NCBI GenBank assembly: GCA_030263715.1
Contig: SZPM01000022.1
Span: forward strand, 1-36,243
DNA length: 36,243 bases
DNA from: ATM1 sp003577165
GTDB lineage: Bacteria > Armatimonadota > Fimbriimonadia > Fimbriimonadales > ATM1
Reading direction: 5' to 3'
Shown: one piece after another, positions 1 to 8,515 of the stretch
Layout of the letters: each line of letters starts with the position of its first letter
Numbering within the stretch: position 1 is the stretch's first letter
Notes under the pieces: model-generated
The model's input: only the letters and a program-made list of their open reading frames with translations
Told to the model about the DNA's origin: nothing
Databases searched by the model: none
Translations under genes and position numbers: made by a program

Positions 1-1
1 C

Positions 2-3000
2 CGCACGTTGCGCGAGATTGCGGCCGAGCCAAGGCTTGGCTCGCCGTCAGCCCGGATGCTCGGTGCCATCCGCTCTCAGAGGCTCCTCGGCGCGGTCGGT
101 GAGGTCCGCTCAGAAGCGTTCCCCGTGATCCTGCCTGACCCGTCCGCGCGGGCCGAGATTCGGACGGGGTCCGGCGTCGTCACGGCGTTTCCCCTCTGGC
201 CCAACGGCGTCCGCACCTCGACCTGCTCCGTCCGAGGCCGACTCGTCTATGCAGGCGACGGCCAGTTGGGCTCGTTTGACGGACTGCGGGTGGAGGGCTC
301 GATCGTGGTCCTCAACTTCGACAGCGGAGACGGCTGGCGGACTGCCGCCCAGCTCGGCGCAAGCGCCGTCGTCTTCGTGGACGCGAATCTTGCGCCTCCG
401 ACACGCGCAGAGGCAGACGAGAAGTGGTCCATGCTCCCGCTCGATGTCCCACGGTTTTACGTGCCCGCCGCGGACGCCGGCCCCCTCTTCGCTGCAATCG
501 GAAGTGAAGCCACCGTCAAATGCAACCAAACATGGACCGAGACTCAGGCGCAAAACCTGTTCGTAACGGTTCGCGGATCCGACCAAGCCTTGAGCGCTGA
601 GTGGGTCTTGGTGTCTGCCTACGCAGACTCCGTCTCAGTGGTGCCGGGCCTCAATCACGGCGCGGATCAATCCTGCAGCGCCGCGGCGCTGATCGAGATT
701 GCGAAAGCACTCAAGTCGCTTCGGCCCAAACGCAGCGTGCTGTTTCTGCTCACGAGCGGGCATTACCAAGCGATGGAAGGTGCGCGCCGATTCATCGAGC
801 GCCGCTTCGAGGATGGTTGGGAGATCACCGACGGCAACGTCCCACAATTCGCCTTCACTCTCGACCTGAGCAGCGGCAGCCCCACAATCGCCGCGCTCGC
901 GCAGGGCTGGTGGGTCGAGTATCGGGATGAGAACATATCTCAAGAGCGCGATGTGGCCGCGGCGATGCGTTCGCGCGTCGGCAGAATCGCTTCCGTCCTT
1001 GGCCTATCCGAGCGAGAGCTCTTTCTCGACGGCGTCAACAATCCCGATGGGCGGCACTGGAAGAACACGGTCCCAGCTAAGTTTGCGGTCGAATCCGAGA
1101 TCCACAACTTAGCGGGTTTGAATTCGATTACGTTCATGACCTGCAACGATCGAAGAGTTCGGCAGGACACGCCAGAGGACCGACTCGAAAACGTCGACAC
1201 GTATCGCCTCACCACGCAGGCGCAGACGATCGCGTGCCTTCTTTGGGACGCCTGCAACGACTCCCAAAGCGAAGAGACGCCGATCGAGTCGAGGATGCCG
1301 TTCGGGGGGGGAAGCTCCTTTAAGCGCATGGCCCTCATCGCGGGATTCGCGACGATCTCCGGACGAGTGCTGAAGTACGACCCTCGGCACGGGTTTTTGC
1401 CTGATGTCTCAATGGTCGGCTCTCTCGTTGTGAAGCCCAACACGGAAAAGGCGTACATGGGCGTTCGCGGACAGGCGGTCGCTCGGGCGGACGCGCCAGA
1501 TGCGAGGTATGTGCTCTATGGATGCGTTCCGCTGACGGCGCACTTGGAGAGTCGCCGCTTCCCGACGCCCATCTGGGCTTTCACTCTGGACAAGAACGGT
1601 TCGATCACCCATGCGCTCGACTTCAAGAGAGAAGAAGTGGGCGACTTCTCGTCGTACTTCACACTGAGCACGAGTTATCGAGAGGCGACGCTGGTCGTCT
1701 TCGAAGCCGTACAGATAGACCTGCATGGCCTCTCCGATCCCCATCTGTACAGGATGTATCAGGAGTTGCAGGTTCTCGATGCGCGCAACAACGGCACGCC
1801 GCGAGAGTACTCGTTTGTGCTCCCCTGGGAGGCGATTTTCTCGACCGGAAACGTAGATGACTCTGCGGTTCTCTACTTGCAGGCAGGCACCCGATACAAG
1901 GTGCTTGGATTCATCGTGCCGGGAGAAGCGCGCCTCGTCCTAACCGGCGCAACGCCTCAGCACCCGGATGGAGAGGGTTACATCGCGACGAAAGGGCGTG
2001 AGTCGTTGCCCACGACGAATCCCGCCCTTTCTTGCGCACGCGACCTGCTGGCGATCAACCGTTGGCGGATGAAGCGGCTGGCAGAGCACCGAATCATCAA
2101 TCCCAGCATTTCAGATCTGACCGAGCGGGCGGAAAAGGAAGTCATCGCCGCGGAGAAAGCGCATCAGGCTCTTCAACATCGCGAGTCTATCTCTCATGCA
2201 CGAGCGGCGTGGGCGTACGCGCTCCGCGCACATCCGCTTCTCTTGGCGACGACCCGCGACGTGCTGAACGGGCTGATCTTCTATCTATTCTTGTTGCTTC
2301 CCTTCGCGTACTTTGCCGAACGCCTGCTGTTCGCGAGCAAGGAACTCACGAAGCAGATGCTCCGTTCTGGCGCGATCTTCATTCTGGTTTTCATCCTCTT
2401 GCGCCTCCTCCATCCTGCGTTCGACCTGACTGGCAACACCTTCATGATTTTTGTCGCGTTCACGATGGGTGCGCTGAGCCTGATCGTGATCGCGTTCATT
2501 TCGGGCAAGTTCGAGAGCAGCATCTCCCAACTTGAGCAGCAGGCGGTCGGACAGGCGGACAAAAGGATCGGCAGAGTCGGTATCGCGCTCACAGCGCTCA
2601 ACATCGGGCTGAGCAACATGAGGCGTCGCAAGGCGCGGACGCTCTTGACGAGTATCACGCTCTGCCTCGTGACCTTTATCGTGCTCAGTTTCACCAGCGT
2701 TGTGCCCGCGCTAAGGTTCAACGACGTTCCCGCTCCTGGCACTCCTCGCTACGCCGGCGTTCTCTTTCGCTATCCGGACTTCTTCGTACTCGACGAGAGC
2801 GCCTTCTCGAGTCTCCGCAGCGAGTTCCCCGCGGCTACGCCGATTTCGCGGCGAGCATGGTTCTTCGGCGCGGAGATCGGAACCCAGAGCGTGCTGACCC
2901 TGACGAGCCGAACTTCGTCCACAGAAGTTGCGTGCATGTTTGGACTCGATCCCGACGAGGCGAAACTTACGCGGATTCATGAGGCGATGGCGGCCGGAGG

Positions 3001-4294
3001 CAAGTGGTTCACCGGTGAAGATCGCTTTACGATGATTCTACCGAGGTCGGTCGCGAACCGCCTCGGTCTCGGCCCGCGGGACGTCGGTAAGGAGACCGTC
3101 GAGTACGGCGGTCAGGAGTTCAAGCTTATCGGCATCCTCGAGGACGCCAAACTACGCGGCATTCGAGATCTGGACGACGAGAGTATCTTGCCTGCGAACT
3201 TCGCGCAATCCCGTCAGCAGCAGCGTCAGTCCGGGGGGGGAGACCGGGCATTTCGCAAGTTCGTGCGTTTGGATGCTTCCGGAGTGTTCTTCGTCCCCGC
3301 CCGCACTGCCCTCGCGCTGGGCGCCGAGACCTTTTCCATCGCCGTTTCGACAGGCAGCATGGAGAGAACGTCCGAAGTTCTCGCCGACTTCATGCCTCGA
3401 ACCGGGCTGAACCTCTATGGAGCGGTGCTCGGACCGAGCGGGCCCGAGACGCGCCGGTTCAGCACGGTCGCTGGAAGCCAGACTCGCGGCTTGGAACTTG
3501 TCGTGATCCCCGTGCTGATCGCCGCGATCATCGTTCTCAACACCATGATCGCCAGCGTGATGGAGAGGAAGCGTGAGATTTCGATCTTTAGCGCCGTCGG
3601 TTTGGCGCCATCCCACATCGCCGCGCTCTTCTTCGTCGAGTCGCTGGTCTACGCTGTCCTCGGTTCCTTCGTCGGCTATCTTGCGGCCCAGGTCGCGGCC
3701 GTGGCGATCGCGGAGTTCGGTCTGTTCCCCGGACTGACCCTGAATTACAGCAGCGCGTCTGCAGTCTTCGCGACGCTGCTCGTCGTCGGCATCGTGCTGC
3801 TTTCGACTCTTTATCCGGCGCGCATCGCCGCACGAGTTGCGAACCCCGCGAAGAGCGACTTGTGGGAGATGGAGCCGCCGGAGGGAGATCAGTGGGCTGT
3901 CGAATTGCCGTTCACGGTTTCAACCGGACATGCGCGGGGCTTGGCGCGATTCTATGCGGAGTGGTTGCGGAGCTGCGAGCAATACAGCATCGGCGAATTC
4001 GTCTCGGAGTCCACCACGCTCGAGGAGGATCACGAGAGAATCTCTGTGTCGTCGCGCCTCTGGTTAGCCCCTTATGATCTGGGCATTCAGCAGACGCTTC
4101 GAATCGAGTTCCAGCCCGCAGAAATCGAGTCCGTCTGGCAAATTCGACTTCACATCTCACGAGTGAGCGGAGATCCGGAGCAATGGCAATCCCTCAACCA
4201 TCGCTTCTTCGGCGCGCTGCGCCGACAGTTCTTGTTCTGGAGAACCCTCACGCCGCACGAGAAGGCCATTTACATCACCCCTCAGCCCGCCTAA
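2..4294 (+). CDS. FtsX-type ABC transporter permease with degenerate M28 peptidase-like ectodomain (5' partial)
   Basis: Membrane protein of the MacB/FtsX permease class, probably moving a substrate or mechanical signal across the inner membrane with an ABC ATPase encoded outside the window. The frame is open to the left edge. The first possible start is TTG at 8 (residue 1 below), so the N-terminus is probably missing. A PA-like domain lies at about 80-170 and an M28-like domain at about 195-405. There is a helical linker near 700-735. Hydrophobic segments lie near 753-772, 788-832 and 877-899, then a periplasmic-type domain to ~1160, then three C-terminal FtsX-like segments (~1163-1278). 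The M28 zinc site is largely lost: Tyr205 stands for the first His, His252-Tyr253 for the Glu-Glu pair and Asp387 for the last His, while Asp220 and Asp286 remain. The 3' end overlaps the convergent kinase gene by 4 bases. Fold confidence is good; the substrate is unknown. Confidence 0.8.
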   Translation, partial: RTLREIAAEPRLGSPSARMLGAIRSQRLLGAVGEVRSEAFPVILPDPSARAEIRTGSGVVTAFPLWPNGVRTSTCSVRGRLVYAGDGQLGSFDGLRVEGSIVVLNFDSGDGWRTAAQLGASAVVFVDANLAPPTRAEADEKWSMLPLDVPRFYVPAADAGPLFAAIGSEATVKCNQTWTETQAQNLFVTVRGSDQALSAEWVLVSAYADSVSVVPGLNHGADQSCSAAALIEIAKALKSLRPKRSVLFLLTSGHYQAMEGARRFIERRFEDGWEITDGNVPQFAFTLDLSSGSPTIAALAQGWWVEYRDENISQERDVAAAMRSRVGRIASVLGLSERELFLDGVNNPDGRHWKNTVPAKFAVESEIHNLAGLNSITFMTCNDRRVRQDTPEDRLENVDTYRLTTQAQTIACLLWDACNDSQSEETPIESRMPFGGGSSFKRMALIAGFATISGRVLKYDPRHGFLPDVSMVGSLVVKPNTEKAYMGVRGQAVARADAPDARYVLYGCVPLTAHLESRRFPTPIWAFTLDKNGSITHALDFKREEVGDFSSYFTLSTSYREATLVVFEAVQIDLHGLSDPHLYRMYQELQVLDARNNGTPREYSFVLPWEAIFSTGNVDDSAVLYLQAGTRYKVLGFIVPGEARLVLTGATPQHPDGEGYIATKGRESLPTTNPALSCARDLLAINRWRMKRLAEHRIINPSISDLTERAEKEVIAAEKAHQALQHRESISHARAAWAYALRAHPLLLATTRDVLNGLIFYLFLLLPFAYFAERLLFASKELTKQMLRSGAIFILVFILLRLLHPAFDLTGNTFMIFVAFTMGALSLIVIAFISGKFESSISQLEQQAVGQADKRIGRVGIALTALNIGLSNMRRRKARTLLTSITLCLVTFIVLSFTSVVPALRFNDVPAPGTPRYAGVLFRYPDFFVLDESAFSSLRSEFPAATPISRRAWFFGAEIGTQSVLTLTSRTSSTEVACMFGLDPDEAKLTRIHEAMAAGGKWFTGEDRFTMILPRSVANRLGLGPRDVGKETVEYGGQEFKLIGILEDAKLRGIRDLDDESILPANFAQSRQQQRQSGGGDRAFRKFVRLDASGVFFVPARTALALGAETFSIAVSTGSMERTSEVLADFMPRTGLNLYGAVLGPSGPETRRFSTVAGSQTRGLELVVIPVLIAAIIVLNTMIASVMERKREISIFSAVGLAPSHIAALFFVESLVYAVLGSFVGYLAAQVAAVAIAEFGLFPGLTLNYSSASAVFATLLVVGIVLLSTLYPARIAARVANPAKSDLWEMEPPEGDQWAVELPFTVSTGHARGLARFYAEWLRSCEQYSIGEFVSESTTLEEDHERISVSSRLWLAPYDLGIQQTLRIEFQPAEIESVWQIRLHISRVSGDPEQWQSLNHRFFGALRRQFLFWRTLTPHEKAIYITPQPA

Positions 4295-5949
4295 CTAGAA
4301 AGCGCATCCTCCCTGATGGCGAGAAGTTCCTTGATCACGCCTCCCACATCGGCGCCGCTCGTGCGACCGGAGAACGCCGTGCCGAGATCTAAGTACAGCC
4401 GATATAGCCGATCGTAGGTTTGTACTGCGTTCGAGTCTGGCTCGTAACTTTCTTCCGGTTCGGGACACAAACGGCTCTGCGCCTCGGAGAACGACGAGAA
4501 CGCTCCGCCTGCGACCGCTCCGCAGATCGCCGCACCGTGCGCCGAGCCGTGCGGAACTGCGCTCACGCGGATGGGCCGTCCGCAGATGTCGGCATACACC
4601 TGAAGGAGCCACTCGTTGCGCTCCGCGATCCCGCCCGTGCAAACGACCTCCTCGACGCGAACTCCATGTTTCTCATAAATCTCGATGATCTGCCTTGCCC
4701 CGAACGCGGTGGCTTCGACGAGGGCCCGATAGATTTCGTGCGGCTTCGTTCGCAGCGACTGGCCGATCAGCACACCGCGCAATCTGGAATCCCCATAGGG
4801 GCAGCGATTGCCGTTGTTCCAGTCGAGCGCGATCAGGCCACTCTCTCCGGGAAGCAGTTTGGAAGCGGCCGACGTGAGCGACTCGTGAGTCCCTCCGTTC
4901 ATCGGGCCGACAAACCAATTGAACAGATCACCGACCGCGCTCTGACCCGCCTCAAGCCCGTACATTCCGGGAAGAATCGATTCGGGAACGACACCGCTGA
5001 TCCCGGGTATGTCCTGCAAGGTCTGCTCAAGAGGCCAGACGGCCATGTCGCAGGTGCTCGTCCCCATGATCTTGACGAGCCTCCCCTGTCGAATCCCTGC
5101 GCCCACTGCCCCAAGATGCGCGTCGATGGCGCCCACGCTGACTGCCACGCGCTCGCCAAGTCCGGCGGGAGCCGCGAAGCTCGATGCGAGATAGCCCGCA
5201 CACACGCCCACCGGATGCAGTTCCTCTGGAAGGGAGGCACGGATTCGGGCAAGTTCCGGATGAAGTTTCGCAAGGAAGGGCGCATCCGGATATCCCCCCC
5301 ACCCAGGGTTCGCCATCGCCTTATGTCCGGCCGCGCAAATGCCACGCAATGGATTCGACGCGCTGCCTGTCAGAACGCCAGTCACCCAGTCGCAGGCTTC
5401 GATCCAAGTGTGCGCGGCCGCGATCACATCAGGTGCGGTTCGAGCGCATCGCAGCGCCTTGGACCAGAACCACTCACTCGAATACTGCCCGCCGCACTTC
5501 GCTAGGTATTCCGGATGCTCCTTCTCCGCAAGCAGCGTGATCTCTTTCGCTTCCTCATGGGAGGTATGGTCCTTCCATAGCCACGCCTTCGCCCCGAGAA
5601 CATCCGCGAAGGCTTCCCGGAACGCCAGGGGTTCACCATTGACGTCCACCGGCATCGGCGTGCTCGCCGTGAAATCCACTCCGATTCCGACGACCCTTCC
5701 GGCATCGAACTGCGGATCTGCGCCTTGCGCCTTCTGCATAGCGGACGAGAGGAGGCTTTTGCACGCCGTGATGTAGTCGGCAGGTTCCTGGCGAGCAAGA
5801 TCGGGATCGCGACTCGATTCGATGATGCCATCGTCTCCCGACGGGTAGGCGAAGACGTCGACGGCGATCTGATCGCCGGTGTCGAGGCGGACGACGACTG
5901 CGCGGGCAGAGTTCGTCCCGAAATCCAGGCCGAGCGCATAGTCCGGCAT
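4291..5949 (-). CDS. araB: Ribulokinase-like FGGY carbohydrate kinase
   Basis: Cytosolic sugar kinase of the FGGY family, best matching L-ribulokinase, which phosphorylates ribulose at O5 in arabinose catabolism. The 552-residue length fits AraB (about 560). It opens with the phosphate-binding LDFGTNSARA motif. It also has CGGQYSSEWFWSK, a GAIDAHLGAVG segment, KIMGTSTCDM and GLEAGQSAVGDLFNWF, all in the order and style of AraB rather than of glycerol or xylulose kinases. The ATG lies 14 bases after the glycosyltransferase stop, so it is probably the last gene of the leftward group. No araA, araD or arabinose regulator is visible, so its physiological sugar is uncertain. Its stop (TAG) overlaps the convergent permease stop (TAA) by 4 bases. 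Confidence 0.82.
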   Translation of the reverse strand: MPDYALGLDFGTNSARAVVVRLDTGDQIAVDVFAYPSGDDGIIESSRDPDLARQEPADYITACKSLLSSAMQKAQGADPQFDAGRVVGIGVDFTASTPMPVDVNGEPLAFREAFADVLGAKAWLWKDHTSHEEAKEITLLAEKEHPEYLAKCGGQYSSEWFWSKALRCARTAPDVIAAAHTWIEACDWVTGVLTGSASNPLRGICAAGHKAMANPGWGGYPDAPFLAKLHPELARIRASLPEELHPVGVCAGYLASSFAAPAGLGERVAVSVGAIDAHLGAVGAGIRQGRLVKIMGTSTCDMAVWPLEQTLQDIPGISGVVPESILPGMYGLEAGQSAVGDLFNWFVGPMNGGTHESLTSAASKLLPGESGLIALDWNNGNRCPYGDSRLRGVLIGQSLRTKPHEIYRALVEATAFGARQIIEIYEKHGVRVEEVVCTGGIAERNEWLLQVYADICGRPIRVSAVPHGSAHGAAICGAVAGGAFSSFSEAQSRLCPEPEESYEPDSNAVQTYDRLYRLYLDLGTAFSGRTSGADVGGVIKELLAIREDALSS

Positions 5950-5963
5950 GGACGGTTTCTACC

Positions 5964-7160
5964 CTATGCCGTTCGATGACCGAGGAGGCGATCGTAGAAC
6001 TCGATGAGAACTTGGCGAGAGTAATCCCAGGCTAAGGACGATTCGACTCTCTCCCGGCCGATCATCCCCATCTTCTCTCGTTGCGCAGGGTCGTTCAGCA
6101 GTTCGATAATTGCGCGGCCCATCGCATCGGGGTCGTCGTTTTCAATATACACGGCTGCATCCCCTGCGCTGTATCGCGATTCCTTCAGATCGAAACTCAC
6201 GATCGGAAGGCTCATCGCCATGTATTCGATGATCTTGTTCATCGTGCTGACATCGTTCAGCGGATTCTTGGGGTCGGGGGCGATGCCGAGCGAAGCGGTA
6301 CACAAGTAGCGCTTCAGATCGGCGTCGGAAATCCTGCCCGTGAACTCCGTGATGTCCTCGACTCCGAGTTCGCTCCTCAGGGCGAGAAGGTCGTCATAAC
6401 TGTCGCCCGATCCGATGAACGCGAAGTGCGCGTCCTCGAGACCGTGGTCTCGCGCGGCCTTGACGGCGCGCAGCGCGTAATCGACTCCATCCTGCGGCCC
6501 CATCACCCCTAAGTAGACGCAGAGATGCTTCTTCCCGCGCTTCAACATGTCGTCCGGCGGAACCCGCTCGAAGCGAGCGAGCATCGGCCCGCTTCGCACG
6601 ACGGTGACCTGGTCCGGTCGTTTTCCTCCACGCTGGATCGCAACCTCCTTGTAACTCTCGTTCGTCGCGATCACCGCGTCGGCCGTTTCGAACTGCTTCC
6701 TTTCGAACCACAGCAGCGCCTTGTAAAAGAAGTCTTTGCGCTGGAACTTCGATTCGTACAATTCTGGGCAGAGATCGTGGTGGTCGAACACGAACTTCAC
6801 TCTACGCTTCTTGTACGCCCGAGCAATCTTCCAGAACGTGTCCGGCGGGTTGCAGGTGTGAATGACATCGAACGGATCGATCTTCCAAACGTGCTCGACG
6901 AGCTTTTGGGTTTGACGATAACAGTAGTAGAACTCCCGTAAAAAACTCAGTTTGCTCTTCGTCGGCGCGGGCATTGGATACCGATACACCGAGATGCCTT
7001 CGATGACTTTGTCCGGCTCTTCGCTTTCGGTCGGCGGACAGGGCGAGATGACGCTCACTTTGTATCCCGCCTCCGTCAAGGCGAGCGACTCCATCCAAAC
7101 GCGCCGATCGAACGGCACGGGAAGGTTCTCGACCAGGATGAGTATGTGGCCCTTGCTCAC
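5964..7160 (-). CDS. Glycosyltransferase family 4 (GT-B fold)
   Basis: Retaining GT-B glycosyltransferase, likely adding a sugar from a nucleotide or lipid-linked donor to a cell-surface glycan. The N-terminus (ILILVENLPVPFDRRVWME) is the typical acceptor-domain opening of GT4 enzymes that act on exopolysaccharide. The C-terminal donor domain has a GVDYALRAV helix and the family pattern around NKIIEYMAMSLPIVSFD, where the nucleotide-sugar-binding glutamate sits. No membrane segment is seen. The best start is the GTG at 7160-7158, which gives a 4-base GTGA overlap with the upstream dehydrogenase stop. A TTG one codon earlier (7163) is also open. The coupling suggests the two proteins are co-translated and work in one glycan pathway. 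Donor and acceptor cannot be read from sequence. Confidence 0.82.
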   Translation of the reverse strand: MSKGHILILVENLPVPFDRRVWMESLALTEAGYKVSVISPCPPTESEEPDKVIEGISVYRYPMPAPTKSKLSFLREFYYCYRQTQKLVEHVWKIDPFDVIHTCNPPDTFWKIARAYKKRRVKFVFDHHDLCPELYESKFQRKDFFYKALLWFERKQFETADAVIATNESYKEVAIQRGGKRPDQVTVVRSGPMLARFERVPPDDMLKRGKKHLCVYLGVMGPQDGVDYALRAVKAARDHGLEDAHFAFIGSGDSYDDLLALRSELGVEDITEFTGRISDADLKRYLCTASLGIAPDPKNPLNDVSTMNKIIEYMAMSLPIVSFDLKESRYSAGDAAVYIENDDPDAMGRAIIELLNDPAQREKMGMIGRERVESSLAWDYSRQVLIEFYDRLLGHRTA

Positions 7161-8458
7161 CAATACAGTCCGTCGACCGATGCTCGCGTGGGAACGTCAC
7201 GGAGAAGCCCCGTCAGGTCGAGAACTTGATGCCTCTCCTCCAATAGGGGAATCAGCCCCTCATACGGCGCTGCTTTGTGGCCTGCGATGATGAGGTTCGC
7301 ATGCTGCAGAACTTCCTCACCACCGACGAGGATCTTCTTGAGGTGCGGAAGTTCACGATCGATGAACTCCTTATTCGATCCGTAGAGAGAAGCGTAGTGG
7401 ACGTTTGGATCGAAGACCCTCATGTCGATTCCCTTCCCGATGAGGATCTCAGCGAGAGTGACAAGCGGGCTCTCACGAAGGTCGTCCGTGCCCTCCTTGA
7501 AGGCAATTCCAAGCATGCCCACTTTCTTCTGTTTCGTTTCCAACACGCGGTCGGCGACTCTCTCGATCTGCGTGCGATTGCTCGCCAATATCCCCTCAAA
7601 CATCGGGAGCGGCACGTCCATCTCTCGCGCTTTGTAGGTGTAGCCCCTCAGATCCTTCGGCAAACAGCTTCCGCCGAATGCAAAGCCCGGCTTCATATAG
7701 CGAGCGGAGATGTTCAACTTCGTATCCCTGCAAAGGATGTCCATGACCTCTCCGGAGTCCACTCCGAGCCTTTTACAAAGCATGCCCATCTCGTTCGCAA
7801 ACGTGATCTTGATCGCATGAAAGATGTTGCAGCCGTACTTCATGGCTTCCGCTGTCGGCACGGCGCAGTGAATCATCTCGCCCGGCAGTCCCTCGTAAAC
7901 CAACTTCACCCGCTCGAACTCGTCTTTGGAATCGGTCCCTATCACAGTGAACGGCGGATTGTAGAAATCGTAGATGGAGACGCCCTCTCGGAGGAATTCG
8001 GGGTTCATGCTCAGGCCGAACGGCACACCTCCCGTCGCTTCTTCGAGGATCGGCCTCACGAGGCCTTCCGTCGTCCCGGGCAAAACCGTTGACCGGACGA
8101 CGACGCTGTGCCGACTTCCCTTCTTGCGGATCGCCTCGCCGATTTCGCGCGCGACCTTCTCCAGGAAGTCCGTCCTCAGGCTGCCGTTTCGGCGGGACGG
8201 TGTGCCCACGCAGATGAGCGACATCTCGGTTTCGGCGACCGCCTGAGTGTAATCGTCCGTCATGACGATCCTGCCCTGGCGAACTCCGTCCGCAATGAGA
8301 TCGTCGAGGCCCTCTTCGACGATTGGACTCTGGCCTGCGGATATTTGGGAGCGCTTGTTCTCGTCGGGGTCCACTCCGATGATCGAATGCCCTTCCTTTG
8401 CGAGGCACGCGCTGGTCGTGGCTCCGACGTAGCCCATGCCAAAGACAGAAATGCGCAT
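7157..8458 (-). CDS. UDP-glucose/GDP-mannose dehydrogenase family protein (AlgD-like)
   Basis: NAD-dependent four-electron oxidation of a nucleotide sugar to its uronic acid, supplying acidic sugar for polysaccharide. It is 433 residues long. The Rossmann motif GMGYVGATTSACLAKEGH is at the N-terminus. CVGTPS and NPEFLREGVSIYDFYNPPFT occupy the first domain, and the catalytic thiol is Cys265 in GFAFGGSCLPKD. The GGSCLPKDLRGYTYKA stretch and the NPEFLREG context resemble GDP-mannose 6-dehydrogenase (AlgD) more than UDP-glucose dehydrogenase, but substrate choice cannot be settled by eye. The start is ATG at 8458. A TATACT (-) at 8485-8490 sits 27 bases upstream and could be a -10 box, although no good -35 is visible. 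The stop overlaps the glycosyltransferase GTG. Confidence 0.87.
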   Translation of the reverse strand: MRISVFGMGYVGATTSACLAKEGHSIIGVDPDENKRSQISAGQSPIVEEGLDDLIADGVRQGRIVMTDDYTQAVAETEMSLICVGTPSRRNGSLRTDFLEKVAREIGEAIRKKGSRHSVVVRSTVLPGTTEGLVRPILEEATGGVPFGLSMNPEFLREGVSIYDFYNPPFTVIGTDSKDEFERVKLVYEGLPGEMIHCAVPTAEAMKYGCNIFHAIKITFANEMGMLCKRLGVDSGEVMDILCRDTKLNISARYMKPGFAFGGSCLPKDLRGYTYKAREMDVPLPMFEGILASNRTQIERVADRVLETKQKKVGMLGIAFKEGTDDLRESPLVTLAEILIGKGIDMRVFDPNVHYASLYGSNKEFIDRELPHLKKILVGGEEVLQHANLIIAGHKAAPYEGLIPLLEERHQVLDLTGLLRDVPTRASVDGLYW

Positions 8459-8515
8459 CAGAGATTCCCGGTTAAGAGGTTCGGAGTATACCGACGATGA
8501 CAGCAGCCCCCACCC

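Noticed and set aside
590..1230. Active M28 aminopeptidase
   Set aside because: The domain has the fold signature but lacks the first and last His and the Glu-Glu pair of the zinc and catalytic site.
1304..1311. G8/C8 homopolymers in coding genes (1304-1311, 3233-3240, 13749-13756, 19484-19491, 25386-25393) as phase-variation tracts
   Set aside because: At ~58% GC a few such 8-base runs are expected by chance in 36 kb on two strands, all keep the frame open, and they fall in housekeeping genes such as dapF. They could be sequencing-error hot spots but are not evidence of phase variation.
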